Origin: Haberlea rhodopensis
Taxonomy: Eukaryota; Streptophyta; Magnoliopsida; Lamiales; Gesneriaceae
DNA: 64,000 nt
Assembly: GCA_907163345.1 (NCBI GenBank)
Contig: CAJQUN010001316.1
Location: forward strand, 1 to 64,000
Reading direction: 5' to 3'
Made by a program: the position numbers and the translations under genes. The number at the start of each line of letters is the position of its first letter. The stretch's first letter is position 1. The notes below the pieces were generated by a model, which worked only from the letters and a program-made list of their open reading frames with translations, was not told the DNA's origin and made no database searches. This document shows positions 9,811-20,520 of this stretch, piece by piece.

Positions 9811-10809
9811 CGTCCAAACAGAGAATGAAGAAGTGCTGAGCAACTTTCAAACTAAGAGAAATACTTCAAAGCAAGAAAGCTATACGACTGATATTTCAAA
9901 CGTTCAGCAAAGAGCAGACAAACCGCAAAACTGAATCTGTGACAGATTATTTTCAATTAAAGTCTGCTGCTCAGAAACTCTCAAAGCTAGAAAGTTTTAT
10001 TCTGTAGAGAGTGTTGTAAAATCACTTGTATCCAAAAGATAAGAAGAGTGTGATTGCTAGGAGTTTAGGCCAAGTGTGTTAGTGCCTAAGGAGGTTGTAT
10101 ACTGTAAAGTGTAAACCAAGTCTTCTAGTGAATCCTTCCTGCAAAGGAAGAAGGGGAGACGTAGAAGCGTTGTGCTTCGAACTTCCAGAAACAACTCTTG
10201 TGTTATTCGTTTACTGCTTTATTACTTCAGTTTTATTCCTCACAAGTTTGGTAGACGTCTTCCGCACTATAATAAGTGTCTACTGACTTGCCTGTTATTG
10301 AGAAGCAACTGTAACACTTAACAGTGTACAGTTAACCAGAAAAGAAATCGAAATTATATCTAGTGTTTATTCAACCCCCCCTTCTAAACACTACCCCGAT
10401 CCTAACAATGGCTATCTATAAATGAATATAAAGCACTTCAATTGTAAAGCACTTCTGAAACCAAAAGTGTTCCAAGACCGATACTCTTCTAGGAGATCAC
10501 CTACGTGAATGTGAAGTGTGGCCGCTTCATAATGTAAAGCACTTCTGAAACCAAGCGTGTTCCAAGACTGAAACGGACACAACCGCAAAAAACCAATACA
10601 AAGATTAGAATTGTTATGATGTGGGTTCAATTTTGTCTTGGTTTACGCCAACGACTAAATAGTTCAAGACTATAAGTTCAATATTTAGTCAAGTAAATCC
10701 GATTGAATACTACTACAGAAGGTTAAAGGCCGCAAACTACCTCTCCAAATGCTAATTCGTTAAAGGCGCTCAACTGCATTCATGCATTAATTTAATTCAT
10801 GTGGGGAAT

Positions 10810-11461
10810 TGTTGTAAAAATGTGCTTAATGAATTAAAATTAAGCATTGTAAAGCCGGAAAATACGAAATACAGAAAAGGAACAAAAAACAGGACACTGA
10901 AACCACTGCCCGGGAAAACCCGGGCAGTGGGGGTGGCGCCTAGGCGCCACTCTATCTGGAATGAAATTACAGGCAGAGTATGCTAAGCATAGGCACATCA
11001 TATGGCCAGTACCTGCTGTCCAAAATCGAGAAATCAGTTTTTTGTGAAGGGTTGTGTACTCTTTGGCGTATTGATGCAGTTTTTTTCTTGAAAAGTGCAT
11101 CCAAGTGATGGATTTTTCTTGACATCTATTTTTGTACTGTAAAAACAACTCCTTTGAGAAGTAAACTTACTTTTTGAAAGATCAAACATAAGAACAAAGC
11201 TAAAATTCTGCAGAAATTTCTTCAAGTTCATCTTGTTCATTGTCTGATTGTCTTTATTAATTTTGGTTTGTGGATTCGTGATTTGAAATGCTTCTATCAC
11301 GAATCATAGTCGTTGTATCTTGAGAAAAGGATTGTCATTGCGATCGTGAGCACCTTCAAGGGCAAAGAATCGAATTCTTGCCTCGACATTGAATCCATTA
11401 AGTCATTTATTACTAGTGCTTGATTTCATCCAAAGATACATCCGGTAAATTTATACCAACA
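10810..11461 (+). repeat. Probable 3' LTR (652 bp) of the interrupted element
   Basis: It begins TGTTGTAAAAATG after GTGGGGAAT and ends TATACCAACA, so the ends are the short inverted repeat TGTTG/CAACA. Two adjacent GC-rich palindromes lie 93-141 bases in. The right boundary rests on the terminal motif alone. Confidence 0.5.
10903..10950. repeat. Two adjacent perfect GC-rich palindromes
   Basis: CCACTGCCCGGG, a four-base AAAA loop, then CCCGGGCAGTGG (10903-10930) can form a 12 bp stem. Two bases later GTGGCGCCTAGGCGCCAC (10933-10950) is an 18 bp perfect palindrome. The surroundings are AT-rich. Confidence 0.95.
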
Positions 11462-12574
11462 CCAAAAGCCAAACTCAAACAACCAGTCGACCCACAAAAC
11501 TGGTGATAAATTAAGATCTTCCTTTTTTTAATTGATTTGTTCCCTTTCCAGAGAGCTCAAAGAGAGTCTAAATGAAACCCTTACGACAATTTAGAAACCA
11601 ATCTATCGAAAAATAAATCAAACATGCAAAATATTTCATTTTATCCACTTTTCAGAACAAATTATCAAAATATAATTTCAGCTGCGATCTTGAGAATGAA
11701 AATCAAATATAAAACATGAACCACAAACAAATATCTTCAAAATTGTGACAACCCATCAATCGAACCTTAATAATTATGCTCACCGATGATGTTGCTGGAG
11801 GGGGTGTCTCTGCTATTTTATTCTCTGAAGTTGCATTACTCATTCCATCCGGTGCTTTTGGATTCACCATTTTCATTGAACAAGAGCCTTAAAAATTGGA
11901 GAAACAATCAATAATTGGGTAGATATGCGTAGCACGATCGATGGTAAATTACAATGAATTATGCAGACTGGAGAATTAAATTTTGTGACGTACGAAGGTT
12001 CCACCCGTGGCTGTCGTTTTTCTGACAGCGTTTGCACTGTCCGGGCACCCCAACCTAAGCGTTAAACGATGAGCTTCCGCAAGTAATTAATTTACAAGAA
12101 TGTTTCTTTTTAGTTTTGCACGAGGAAAAATGCAAATTTACAACACATATACAAATAAATATATATATATATATATATATGTCAGAGATATTGTTGTTTA
12201 GAAAAATATGTTCATTTTGGTTTGTGGTTCCGTAGTTAAAAATTATATCTTTTCAAGTATTTTACCTTATTTGTTTACAAAATATAACACAACATCATGT
12301 TCGCAAGTCATGTAATGATAGGATATTTTGATAAATCACAACGGGATAAACAGTCTTTTTATAAATTACATGGGGTAAACTAACTATTTTGAAACCAAAT
12401 GAATAAGATGTTTATTTTCAAACCACATGAAGTAAACTGTATATTTGAAAAATAATGACGGTTACCAAAAAACCCCTTTTAACATATTATTCTGAATGCT
12501 AAACTCTATGGTTAAAGAATTTATTTCCGATTATATTAAAAATTGATGGTTGCATATTCAAAAGAGGAGAATAA
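11462..12574. other. Unassigned DNA between two retrotransposons
   Basis: AT-rich and without an ORF of 60 codons or more. It may be host sequence or unrecognised repeat. It includes a possible short exon (11784-11876, minus), an (AT)n run at 12159-12180, and three related words around 12340-12440 (ACATGGGGTAAAC, ACATGAAGTAAAC, ACGGGATAAAC) that suggest a small non-coding repeat. Confidence 0.6.
11784..11876 (-). CDS. Possible first coding exon of a host gene (weak)
   Basis: On the minus strand an ATG at 11876 opens 31 codons, low-complexity but protein-like (SENKIAETPPPATSS near the end), followed directly by GTGAGC, a good 5' splice-site match. A second in-frame ATG lies at 11870. No downstream exon is recognised, and the leftward DNA soon meets retrotransposon sequence, so a real gene would be interrupted. 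I do not recognise a family, and a chance ORF is quite possible. Confidence 0.2.
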
Positions 12575-13398
12575 TGATACCCCGATAAGGAGTCAGTATG
12601 GCCTAGATCCTAAATCCAGGGATCTAACCCGACCGACTTCGTCATTGGCGGCCCACGACTTCAACTCGGCATGCCCTTATGTCCTCAGCTCGGCATGTCC
12701 TTACGTCCTCAGCTCAGGACATGTCCTTATGTCCTCAGCTCGGCACATGTCTTTAGCTCTATATGTTCGCAGGCCGTCCCAGCCCAGACTGTGAAAAGGG
12801 GGCAACCTTGCATAGTAATCAAGAATGTACCCGGGCTGATATCCCAACCTTAAACTATTCCCCTAGTTTCTTCTTCGGCATTGGCTAAATGACCTCGTGA
12901 GCCTTAGTATGGTCCTCTCATCCGAGCTGTCTGTAACGGGAGTTTTATTCATGACAGAGGACCACTCATAAATAAACCAATCAAAGAGTGACTAGTACGC
13001 GGAGAATATCTCCCAGTGCTATCAAGATCTCATAGGTGGCGCATCGTAAAAGAGGCACAGTGTTTGTCGGTGGTACCCCTCTTTGGGACACCGACTCCCA
13101 GTTACGTGTTCACGGTGGTCCCCCAAGACCCCTGCAGGCCGTTACATGGTTTTCTCTCTCACCATCACAGTATATATAGGGCATCAGGTTTGCACAAGAG
13201 ATAACTTTTTTCTTCTATTTTTCCTCCCTAAAACTTTTATTCCCTATATCCTATATTGATTTGATCGTCAGAGGAGCCTCGCCGGAGAACCTTCCCTGGC
13301 TCCCTTCGAACCCATTTTCCTTTCAGGACAGCTCATCTCAGGGTGGGGAAGAGCTATTGTTCATCTGCGAAGACACCCTACCAAAATTTCGGGTAACA
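12575..13398 (+). repeat. 5' LTR of the Tat-type element (about 824 bp)
   Basis: The right end (GGGTAACA at 13398) is fixed by the primer-binding site two bases later. The left end is a best guess at TGATACCCCGATAAGG, since the partner LTR is not in the window. It contains a roughly 27 bp tandem repeat (GTCCTCAGCTCGGCATGTCC type, 12666-12760) and a TATATATAGGG box near 13170, about 230 bases from the end. Confidence 0.6.
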
Positions 13399-13400
13399 AT

Positions 13401-13415
13401 TGGCGCCGTCTGTGG
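13401..13415 (+). promoter_or_regulatory. Primer-binding site of the Tat-type element
   Basis: TGGCGCCGTCTGTGG lies two bases after the LTR end. This form of tRNA-complementary site is common in Tat-type Gypsy elements. Confidence 0.8.
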
Positions 13416-13442
13416 AAAAAGAGCGAAAGGCGTTGATAAAAA

Positions 13443-14615
13443 ATGGTAAACACACGGAGAACAAATCAAGAGCCGAACCATGGCCACCGGACACCATCGA
13501 TTAATGGAAGAAAGCCACCACCCATGGCTGGCACACGACGGTGGGAACCTTAACCTTTGAACAGCTTACGCTACTCATCACTATGATTGTGGAACGGGCT
13601 GTAAAGAGGGCTTTAGATCAATCGGAGAGCGGCCCGAATGAGAGTATCCGGGAGAATTCTCGATCCGAGCATATAGCTGCACCTCACCCTCCGATGGCTA
13701 CGGGCCCAGATCTTGAAAGACAAATGGAGGAGTTGAGGGATGAGGTTCAGAAAATGAAGAAAGGAATGGGCGATCCTTGCGTCCCAAAGAAGGGCACCCA
13801 TTTCTCTCAGAGATAGTTTGCGAAGAACTCCCAAATAACTTTCGACCTCCAAGCGCTGGGGAGTATGAAGGGAGCACGGAGCCGGAAGAACACCTGGGCA
13901 GGATTGAAAATGTGGACATGTTACACTGTTACTCGGAGCATTTGAAGTGTAAGGTTTTCCTTACCACTTTGGTGAATCGGCCTAGCAGTGGTTTAATCAA
14001 CTCGAGCATGGCTCCATAACGTCTTTCAGAGAGTTTAGCTCCACTTTCCTTAATCAGTTATCCAGTAGTAAACGGTACATGAAAACATCATTAAGCCTGT
14101 TTGAGATGAGACAAACAGAGAATGAACCCCTACGGGAGTATATCAGACGTTGCAATGTCGCGATGGAGGTACCTACGTGCCCAGCAGAAATCTTGATTAG
14201 TGTTTTCACTCAGGGGCTGAGAGGATGGGAGTTTTTTCGGTCCTTGATTAAGAGACCCCCCATCACTTACGATGATTTACTGACCCGAGCTGAAAAATAT
14301 ATCAATGTTGAGGAGGCTCAGAAGCTGAAGTTGAGAGAAGTCGGAAAGGTTGGCGATAGGTGGTACAAACAAGGAGAGAAGAGGCATGCAGAGTGAAAAG
14401 GGCTTGGTCGTTTCTTGCATTATACCCTCTAAAATTTTCTAAGGAGGAGGCAGTCCGAATTTGTGAAGAAAACCAGATTCTTCAAAAACCACCTTAACCT
14501 GATAAAGAGCAAGTACTATGTTTTTCATCAAGGGCATGGGCACAGCACAGATGACTACCATCATCTAGATGAGCAGCTCGAGCAGGTCATACAGAATAGT
14601 CCCCAGTTCAAATAG
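13443..14615 (+). pseudogene. Tat-type gag, frameshifted
   Basis: The first ATG after the primer site is at 13443. The best-preserved piece is 14079-14396, which reads as a retrotransposon gag core (FEMRQTENEPLREYIRRC, then FTQGLRGWEFFRSLIKRPP). An upstream piece at 13541-13816 contains FEQLTLLITMIVERAVKRAL and a coiled-coil-like stretch. The frames change between 13816 and 14079, and a stop follows at 14394. Gag would form the particle; here it is not translatable as one protein. Confidence 0.75.
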
Positions 14616-15347
14616 ATGGTGGCCCTGCCGAACTCGCCCAGGAAGCTCTTTCCGTGGGAGAGGCCGAGGTGCTCCAAGAGGGCGAGGGCGAGGTGGACGC
14701 AAAAATTTCCGAGCCCCATTCCGAGGTTGGGGCGTGGTCATGAACTACCGCAGAGGCCTGATGAGCAAAGACCGATCCGAGGTAACTGCCCACCCCGGGA
14801 TGTTATCAACATGATCTTGGGAGAAACAACTGATCGTGATTCCAATAGAGCTCGAAAGGCAGCAAGCAAGAGAGAAACTCTGAGCATAGGGAGGACGGTG
14901 GGTGTCGGGGATGAGGTGGTAATCAGCTTTGGTCATCAGGATGAGGATGATGTGCAACCGTCTCATAATGATGCCCTTGTGATAAGGGTGACCGTCGTGA
15001 ACTACGAGGTCGGGAGAGTGTTCGTGGATTTTGGGAGCTCTGTGAATGTAGTGTTTCATGATGCTTTCCAACAGATGGAGTTAGGTGAGTACCATCTCCA
15101 ACAAATCATTACGCCTCTTTTTGGTTTTGCAGGCCATACAGTGTATCCCCTCGGGAAAATCACATTGCCCCTTTCCATGGGCTCAGGAGATGGTAGAAAG
15201 ACCCGGCTAACTTCTTTCACTATCGTGGAGGCCCTGTCTTCCTATAATATCATTTTAGGAAGGCCGGTCATTAACGAGTTCAGGGCTGTTGCTTCTACTT
15301 TCCACCAAAAAATAAATTCCCAGTCGGAAAGAAGGTCGGAGAAGTGA
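14616..15347 (+). pseudogene. Tat-type gag end and aspartic protease
   Basis: A 243-codon open frame. The C-terminal half is a retropepsin-like domain: the active-site loop reads VFVDFGSSVNVVF, where the usual D-S/T-G triplet has become D-F-G, and the second conserved strand reads YNIILGRPVINEF near the end. The first third is Arg/Gly-rich in another frame (14660-14720), as in gag tails. With the triplet changed and the frame ending early at 15347, the protease is unlikely to work. Confidence 0.75.
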
Positions 15348-15437
15348 AGGGCGATCGGCCCTCTGCAAAGAGATGTTACACTGAAATAGTAAGGGTGGAA
15401 GCAAAGTGATCGAGACGAGGAGAGAACGTGGAAACTC

Positions 15438-15847
15438 GTGGGGACCGAGAAGTTCATATTGTGCAAGAGAGGTACAAGCAGTGCTGGAAGGGAGGAAGCT
15501 ATCATCTTAGTCCCAAGTCATCCCGAGAGGATAACAAGGGTAGCTTCAGATTTGGAAGCTCGTTTGAAGCAGGATCTCTTGAGATGCCTGTCCGAGCATG
15601 CTAACATATTTGCATGGTCTTCCGCCGAATTAACGTGGATTCACCCTGAAGTTGCGCAACACATACTGAGTGTCAACCCGGGAGCCAAAGTAACGAAGCA
15701 AAAGAAGATACATTTTGGGCCAGAAAAAAGATAAGAATATACGGACAGAGGTCCAAACCTTGTTGAAGGCCGGGCAGATCATGGAAGAGCAGTTCCCCAC
15801 CTGGCTCTCTAATGTGGTTTTAGTACCAAAGTCGCCTGGAAAGTGGA
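15438..15847 (+). pseudogene. Tat-type RT, N-terminal part
   Basis: 15438-15734 encodes the RT leader (LRCLSEHANIFAWSSAEL, then GAKVTKQKKIHFGPEKR). After a frame change, 15739-15846 reads the RT start (RTEVQTLLKAGQIMEEQFPT, then SNVVLVPKSPGKW). It stops where a solo LTR is inserted, and the same domain resumes at 17631 with RMCIDFRDLN. The split lies between the Trp and Arg codons of the KWRMC motif. Confidence 0.85.
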
Positions 15848-17625
15848 TGTTGGAACCGAAGAGGGGGGTGAATGAGGTTCCTTGGCTACTTTAGCGTTTT
15901 AAAATGAGTTTGCAAAAATAATGAGTTTGCGTTGTGGAAGGCTTAAGTCAATCGATAAATAAATAAAATGAATAAGTAAATAAATATGTAAATAAATAAA
16001 GCGGTAAAAGACAAGAGAATTTGTTATAGAAGTTCCGCGATGAATCGCCTACGTCTCCTCTTCCCGGCTAGATAACTTCCAACCGAGGTTCCACTAGAAC
16101 GAATGATCTTGGCCATGAGGGCTCCAAGTTAGCCACAAAACAACTCTTCCCGAGTACACAAAGCTCTTCAGGAGCACAACACTCTTCACGAGTCTTCTTG
16201 GCCTTAAGGGCTCCAAGGTTAGCCGCACAAAACTCTTCCCGAGTTACCAACACTCTTCACGAGTCTTCTTGGCCTTAAGGGCTCCAAGGATAGCCACAAC
16301 ACATGCACCAACTTTACTTGTTGATGACTTTACAATTTCCAACTTGCGTCGGTGTTGGAGGACCTTACAATTAACTCAACAAACACCTTCACTGTGTAAC
16401 AACACGAAGAAAACAAGACTCTCACAAAACAAAAGAATCACAAACTCCAATACAACACAAATCTATGGAGATTGCAATGCTATATGAAATTTGAATAAGC
16501 AAAGCTTTGTTGAAGTTTGTAGGCTTGTTTCTTGTCTTCAAAATGCTCCAAAACATCTATATTTATAGTATAGAAGGCCCCAAGGCTCCTACTAGCCGTT
16601 GCTACACATAAGGCTTGAATCACTTATGCATCGCCTCGGGCGATCTCCATCGCCATGTTCTAACGTTCAAATCTGGCCCAGATCGCCACAGGCGTTCCTT
16701 GCATCGCCTGGGGCGATCGCCCTTTGAAAATTTGCCGTAGGTAAGCTTCTGGATCACCTGGGGCGACCATGACATCGCCTGGGGCGATCTGGATCACCTG
16801 GCGCGCAGCGTGGCATCGCCTGGGTTGATGGTGCGCGGCGTTGGCACGCATGGCTCGGATCGCCTGAGGTGATGGCCCGGATCGCCTGAAACTATCTGTC
16901 AGATTTCAACACTCTCAAACTTTGCACTATTCGACCATCTTAAGCTCGTTTCTGGGAAACATGGTAAACATGAAAGTTGTAGCCCTTCCTCTTATCTAGG
17001 TGTGGAAAAACATTCATTGGATTTCATTAAGGTGTGAAGAAGTTATGCCCAAAATGCTACAGCCGCTCAAACCTTGCTACAATCTGCACTTGCTATGAAT
17101 TCCATGCCATTTTGCTCCATGATGCAATCCGAATTGGACTGAGATGTTTGAATATGAAATCTAGAATATTGAGTTGGATTTCCAACCTCTTTGGATTCAC
17201 ATTATTTGGAGCATCGAGCCAAGAGATATAATCAAAACATTGCACTACGCTCCAAGTGGCTTCTATACGAATTTACCCACCGACGGACCATTGATTCGTG
17301 GGTCTTCATCCCATCATAAGATATTGTTCCAACATCATTCCACACATGTTGAACACTTAATTTGGTTGTTCATAGATGCCATTCCTTCTCGTCCAAGCTC
17401 AATAGATTCCTTGATAAAAATCAGTGCTTGTCCTATGAACTCGCATATGTTATTGTATAACTTGGGTTCTCTTCCATTGGTATTCCCAACCAATTTATCA
17501 ATCTAACCATGTACACTAAGTAGAGATATTAGTACAACAAATGCAAGTTTTGTTGATCATCAAAACCCATAAATAATTGGAGATAAATTAAGCATTAAAC
17601 TCAACAATGCGTTTAAGGCTCAACA
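15848..17625 (-). mobile_element. Solo LTR, Sirevirus-like, inserted in the Tat RT
   Basis: TGTTGGAACCG...GGCTCAACA flanked by perfect 5 bp duplications GTGGA (15843-15847 and 17626-17630). No internal domain is present, so this is one LTR left after LTR-LTR recombination. The plus-strand start, AAGAGGGGGGTGAATGAGG, is the reverse complement of the C-rich end typical of Sirevirus LTRs, and the other end reads TTTTGATGATC on the minus strand, so the LTR points left. A TATA-like CTATAAATATAG lies on the minus strand near 16560. It carries a palindrome cluster. Confidence 0.85.
16630..16890. repeat. Cluster of ATCGCC-TGG-GGCGAT palindromes
   Basis: About ten full or half copies of ATCGCCTGGGGCGAT and variants (CTCGGGCGAT, CACCTGGGGCGA, CGCCTGAGGTGA), each able to form a 6 bp stem with a 3 base loop. 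On the minus strand they lie upstream of the TATA-like box, so in U3 of this LTR. Confidence 0.9.
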
Positions 17626-17630
17626 GTGGA

Positions 17631-18330
17631 GGATGTGCATCGATTTCAGAGACCTGAACACAGCTTGCCCCAAAGATTGCTACCCTCTACTTTGATTTGA
17701 CTAGCTCATAGACTCCACCTCAAGGTACAAGTTATTGTGCTTCATGGATGCATACCAAGGATATTACCATTTTCCCTTGGCTGAAGAGGACCAAGACAAG
17801 GTCAGTTTTATCACCTCAGATGGAACCTACTGCTACGTAGTCATGCCATTCGGCCTCAAAAATGCCGGGGCTACGTACCATAGGTTGATGGATAAGGTAT
17901 TCTAATCACAGGCAGGGAGAAACATTGATGTATATGTCGATGATATACTAGTGAAGTCGAATAACAGATCGGATCTCATACCTGGTTTGGAGGAGACATT
18001 TGACACCCTAAGCAAGTTTGGGCTAAAGTTGAATACGACCAAATGTGTGTTCGGGGTGAAGAGTGGGAAGTTTTTGGGTTTCATGGTGATGGACAGAGGA
18101 ATCGAGGTTAACCCAGAAAAGGTCAAGGATGTGCAAGACATGACCTCCCCCAAGAATATAAGGGAGTACAAAAATTGACATATCGAATTGCTTCCCTAGC
18201 ACGGTTCATATCCAGGTCAGCATACATGAGTTATCATTTCTTCCAAGTATTGAGAAAGACCAAGAAATTCGAGTGGAATGAAGAATGTGAAAAGGCATTT
18301 ACGGACTTAAAAAATCATTTGGCCGAGTTA
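17631..18330 (+). pseudogene. Tat-type RT, C-terminal part
   Basis: It resumes the RT after the solo LTR: RMCIDFRDLNTACPKDCYP, then FMDAYQGYYHFPLAEED (first catalytic Asp), then the YVDD box (VYVDDILVKSN, near 17930-17960), then LNTTKCVFGVKSGKFLGF. Stops interrupt it near 17695, at 17905 (TAA) and at 18177 (TGA). RT copies the RNA into DNA; this copy is inactive. Confidence 0.9.
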
Positions 18331-19088
18331 TCCGTGATGGTCAAGCCTGACCCTGGGAAATTTGTGGGTTTACCTCTCGGCCACAGAATATGCAGTAAGC
18401 TCGTTGCTGATCAAACAGGATGGAGTATATCAAAAACCGGTTTATTATGTCAGTCATGCCCTGCGAGGGGCGGAGCTTAGATACCCAGAGGTAGAGAAGC
18501 TAGCGCTAGCTCTGGTTATAACCGCGAGAAGGTTGAGACTATACTTTTTGTCTCGTCACATTTTGGTCTTAACGAATAGTCCCATGGGAAGGATCATGAC
18601 GCAGCCAGATGTATCAGGAAGGCTAGTCAAGTGGACATCGAGCTTGGTGAGTATGATATATCCTACCAGCCTTGGGAATCCATCAAGGGTCAAGCATTGT
18701 CGGATTTCCTGGCAGAGATGATCGGATTTGAACAGGATAAGACGTGGAAGGTATATGTAGATGGGGCCTCGAACAGCGATGGATGCGGAGTCGGGGTAGT
18801 GTTGATTTCTCTGATGATGAGAGGATGAAAGTGATGGTCAAACTAGATTTTCGGGCCTCCAACAACGAGGAAGAATTTGAAGCAGTACTAACAGGGCTCA
18901 AATTAGCTTGGGAAGTAGGAGCTAGCAAGGTTATCCTCCATTCCGACTCCCAACTAGTGGCCCAACAGGTGAAGGGGAGTTTCGAGGTCACGAGCAAGAA
19001 GTTGATTGAATATTTAAGAGCTACAAGAAATGTCTGCGAGTTTTATGGAGTGGAGTATAGTACAAATACCCCGAGAAGAGAACCATGA
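18175..19088 (+). pseudogene. Two consecutive RNase H domains (Gypsy RNase H and second RNase H)
   Basis: The first domain spans about 18290-18620 in two frames (FEWNEECEKAFTDLK; then LSATEYAVSSLLIKQDGVYQ; then ELRYPEVEKLALALVITARR). The second, about 18740-19088, starts with WKVYVDGASNSDGCGVG and continues after a frameshift near 18825 with FRASNNEEEFEAVLTGLKLA and VILHSDSQLVAQQVKG. The D-E-D carboxylates of an RNase H are visible in the second. An extra RNase H after the native one defines Tat elements; a role in primer removal or polypurine processing is proposed for it in general. Both domains are frameshifted. Confidence 0.88.
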
Positions 19089-20440
19089 GGCAGACCAACT
19101 CGCAAAGTGGGTCGCATCAATGGCCCCCTGTCCCAGAGGGAGGTCGTATTCCAGACCGAGCTGACACCATCAACGCAACCCGGTTTGGAGCCTCCCACGA
19201 TGGAAAGCTGGATGACCCCAATCCTGAAATATCTGAGAAGGTCCAAGCTTCCCGCGGACAAAAACGAAGCGAGGAGGTTGAAAAGGCATGTTTTCCGGTT
19301 TGCCTTGGTTGGTAATGTGTTGTACAAGAGGTCTTTCGCTGGACCCCTGCTCAGGTGTCTGGCTGAAGAGGCTGCTAAGTACGTACTTCACGAGATACAT
19401 GAAGTTTGTTACAGAGATCACCTCGGGAGTCTAGCCCTGGCTCAAAAAACTCTCCTGACCGGGTACTTTTGGCCTACTTTGTGGAGAGATGTTGTAAAGG
19501 TTGTAGCTACCTGTGAAGGTTGCCAGATGCATAGTAGGTCCAAATCACTGCCAGCTGAGTTCATGAGATCCGTGATAGCAGCTTGTCTGTTTGACCAACG
19601 GGGGATGGATATCATGGGACCTTTCCCAGTCGCCCCTAGGCAGAAAAAATTATTGACAGTTGTTGTAGACTACTTTTGAAAATGGGTAGAGGCTGAGGCC
19701 CTACCCTGATTACCGAGGAAGATGTGCTGAACTTCTTATGTAAGAACATCGTTTGCCGATTCGGAGTTCCGAGGAGGTTGATTTCCGACAAATGGAGGCA
19801 ATTCCAAGGGAGAAAGTTGATAGCTTGGTGCCAAGAGATAAAGATCGCTCAGGCCTCTACCTCCGTAGCCTACCCATAGAGTAATGGGCAAGCAAAGGTC
19901 ACAAACAGGTCTATAGTGCAGGCGTTGAGGGCAAGCCTATATGGAGTTGGAAAGGATTGGGTGGATGAGCTGCCAAGTGTCCTGTGGGCATATCGCACTA
20001 CACCTCGAACCCCGACGGGGGAGACGCCTTCAGTATGGTCTACGGGTCGGAGGTAGTGATACCGGCAGAGATAGGAGCAAGTTCAGCAAGGATCCAAGCC
20101 TATGATGACAATAATGTAGAACGTCGGGCCTTGGATCTTGATTTGATATGCGAGAAGAGGGAAAGAGCTGCAATCAGATGGAGGCCTACCGGAACAAAAT
20201 AGTCAAGGCTTATAACAAATGGGTCATGCCTCGAAACTTCCAAGTGGGGGACCTAGTACTTAAAAAGATTCAGCCGAAGTCGGAAAACATGGCCCCAGGT
20301 GGGAAGGACCTTACAAGATAGTCCAAAAGTTAAGCTCAGGGGCCTACTATTTGGAGGACGCAGCAGGACGGGAGTTGCAAAGACCTTGGAGTGCTTTTCA
20401 CCTCAGGAAATATTACTCTTAGGCACCAATATATTCTTTT
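19089..20440 (+). pseudogene. Tat-type integrase, inactivated
   Basis: The longest piece is 19107-19679. It holds a zinc-finger region (VLHEIHEVCYRDHLG, then VATCEGCQMHSRSK) and the first catalytic Asp (RGMDIMGPFPVAP). A TGA ends it at 19677-19679. Downstream the second motif reads LISDKWRQF and the third NGQAKVTNRS, where a Lys codon (AAG, near 19895) stands at the catalytic Glu position and a TAG lies just before it. The C-terminal SH3-like end is recognisable near 20290-20410 in shifting frames. Two independent lesions make it non-functional. Confidence 0.85.
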
Positions 20441-20520
20441 TATTCATGAACGAACTCATAGTGTGCAAGTTTTTATCATGAAGTATTATTCCAAAGCATG
20501 ATTCCAGAATGTAATTGTTC

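Larger units (their letters stand above)
1..10407 (+). mobile_element. Sirevirus-type Ty1/Copia retrotransposon, 5' LTR outside the window
   Basis: The order is gag remnant, protease remnant, integrase, RT, RNase H, a long extra ORF, duplicated polypurine tracts and a 3' LTR ending at 10407. Integrase before RT places it in Copia. A long ORF after pol, multiple AAAAAGGGGGA tracts preceded by GATGAC or ATCACC, and an LTR over 1.2 kb are known marks of the plant Sirevirus genus. The base run after the LTR (ATGGC, 10408-10412) should be one half of the target duplication; the other half lies left of the window. Gag and protease are broken, so this copy is unlikely to move by itself. It lies in the 3' part of an older Copia-like element. 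Confidence 0.9.
9144..10407 (+). repeat. 3' LTR of the Sirevirus (1264 bp)
   Basis: It starts TGTTGGGAAAACG right after the polypurine tract and ends CGATCCTAACA, giving TG...CA ends. A C-rich stretch (AACCCCCCCTTC) just before the end is typical of Sirevirus LTRs. It contains a 17 bp satellite in the upstream half and a TATA box at 9803-9810. Transcription would start shortly after about 9830. No second LTR is present for comparison. Confidence 0.9.
10408..11461 (+). mobile_element. 3' end of an older Copia-like element interrupted by the Sirevirus
   Basis: 10408-10809 holds no ORF, but contains two roughly 45 bp repeats (TGTAAAGCACTTCTGAAACC at about 10442 and 10532). It ends with a purine tract (GTGGGGAAT, 10801-10809) immediately before a TG...CA segment that I read as a 3' LTR. 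The 5' part would lie left of the Sirevirus, off the window. No coding domain is seen, so the superfamily is inferred only from the LTR and tract style. Confidence 0.5.

Noticed and set aside
12159..12180. (AT)n run as a replication origin or matrix attachment site
   Set aside because: Simple repeats of this kind are common in plant intergenic DNA; nothing else supports a function.
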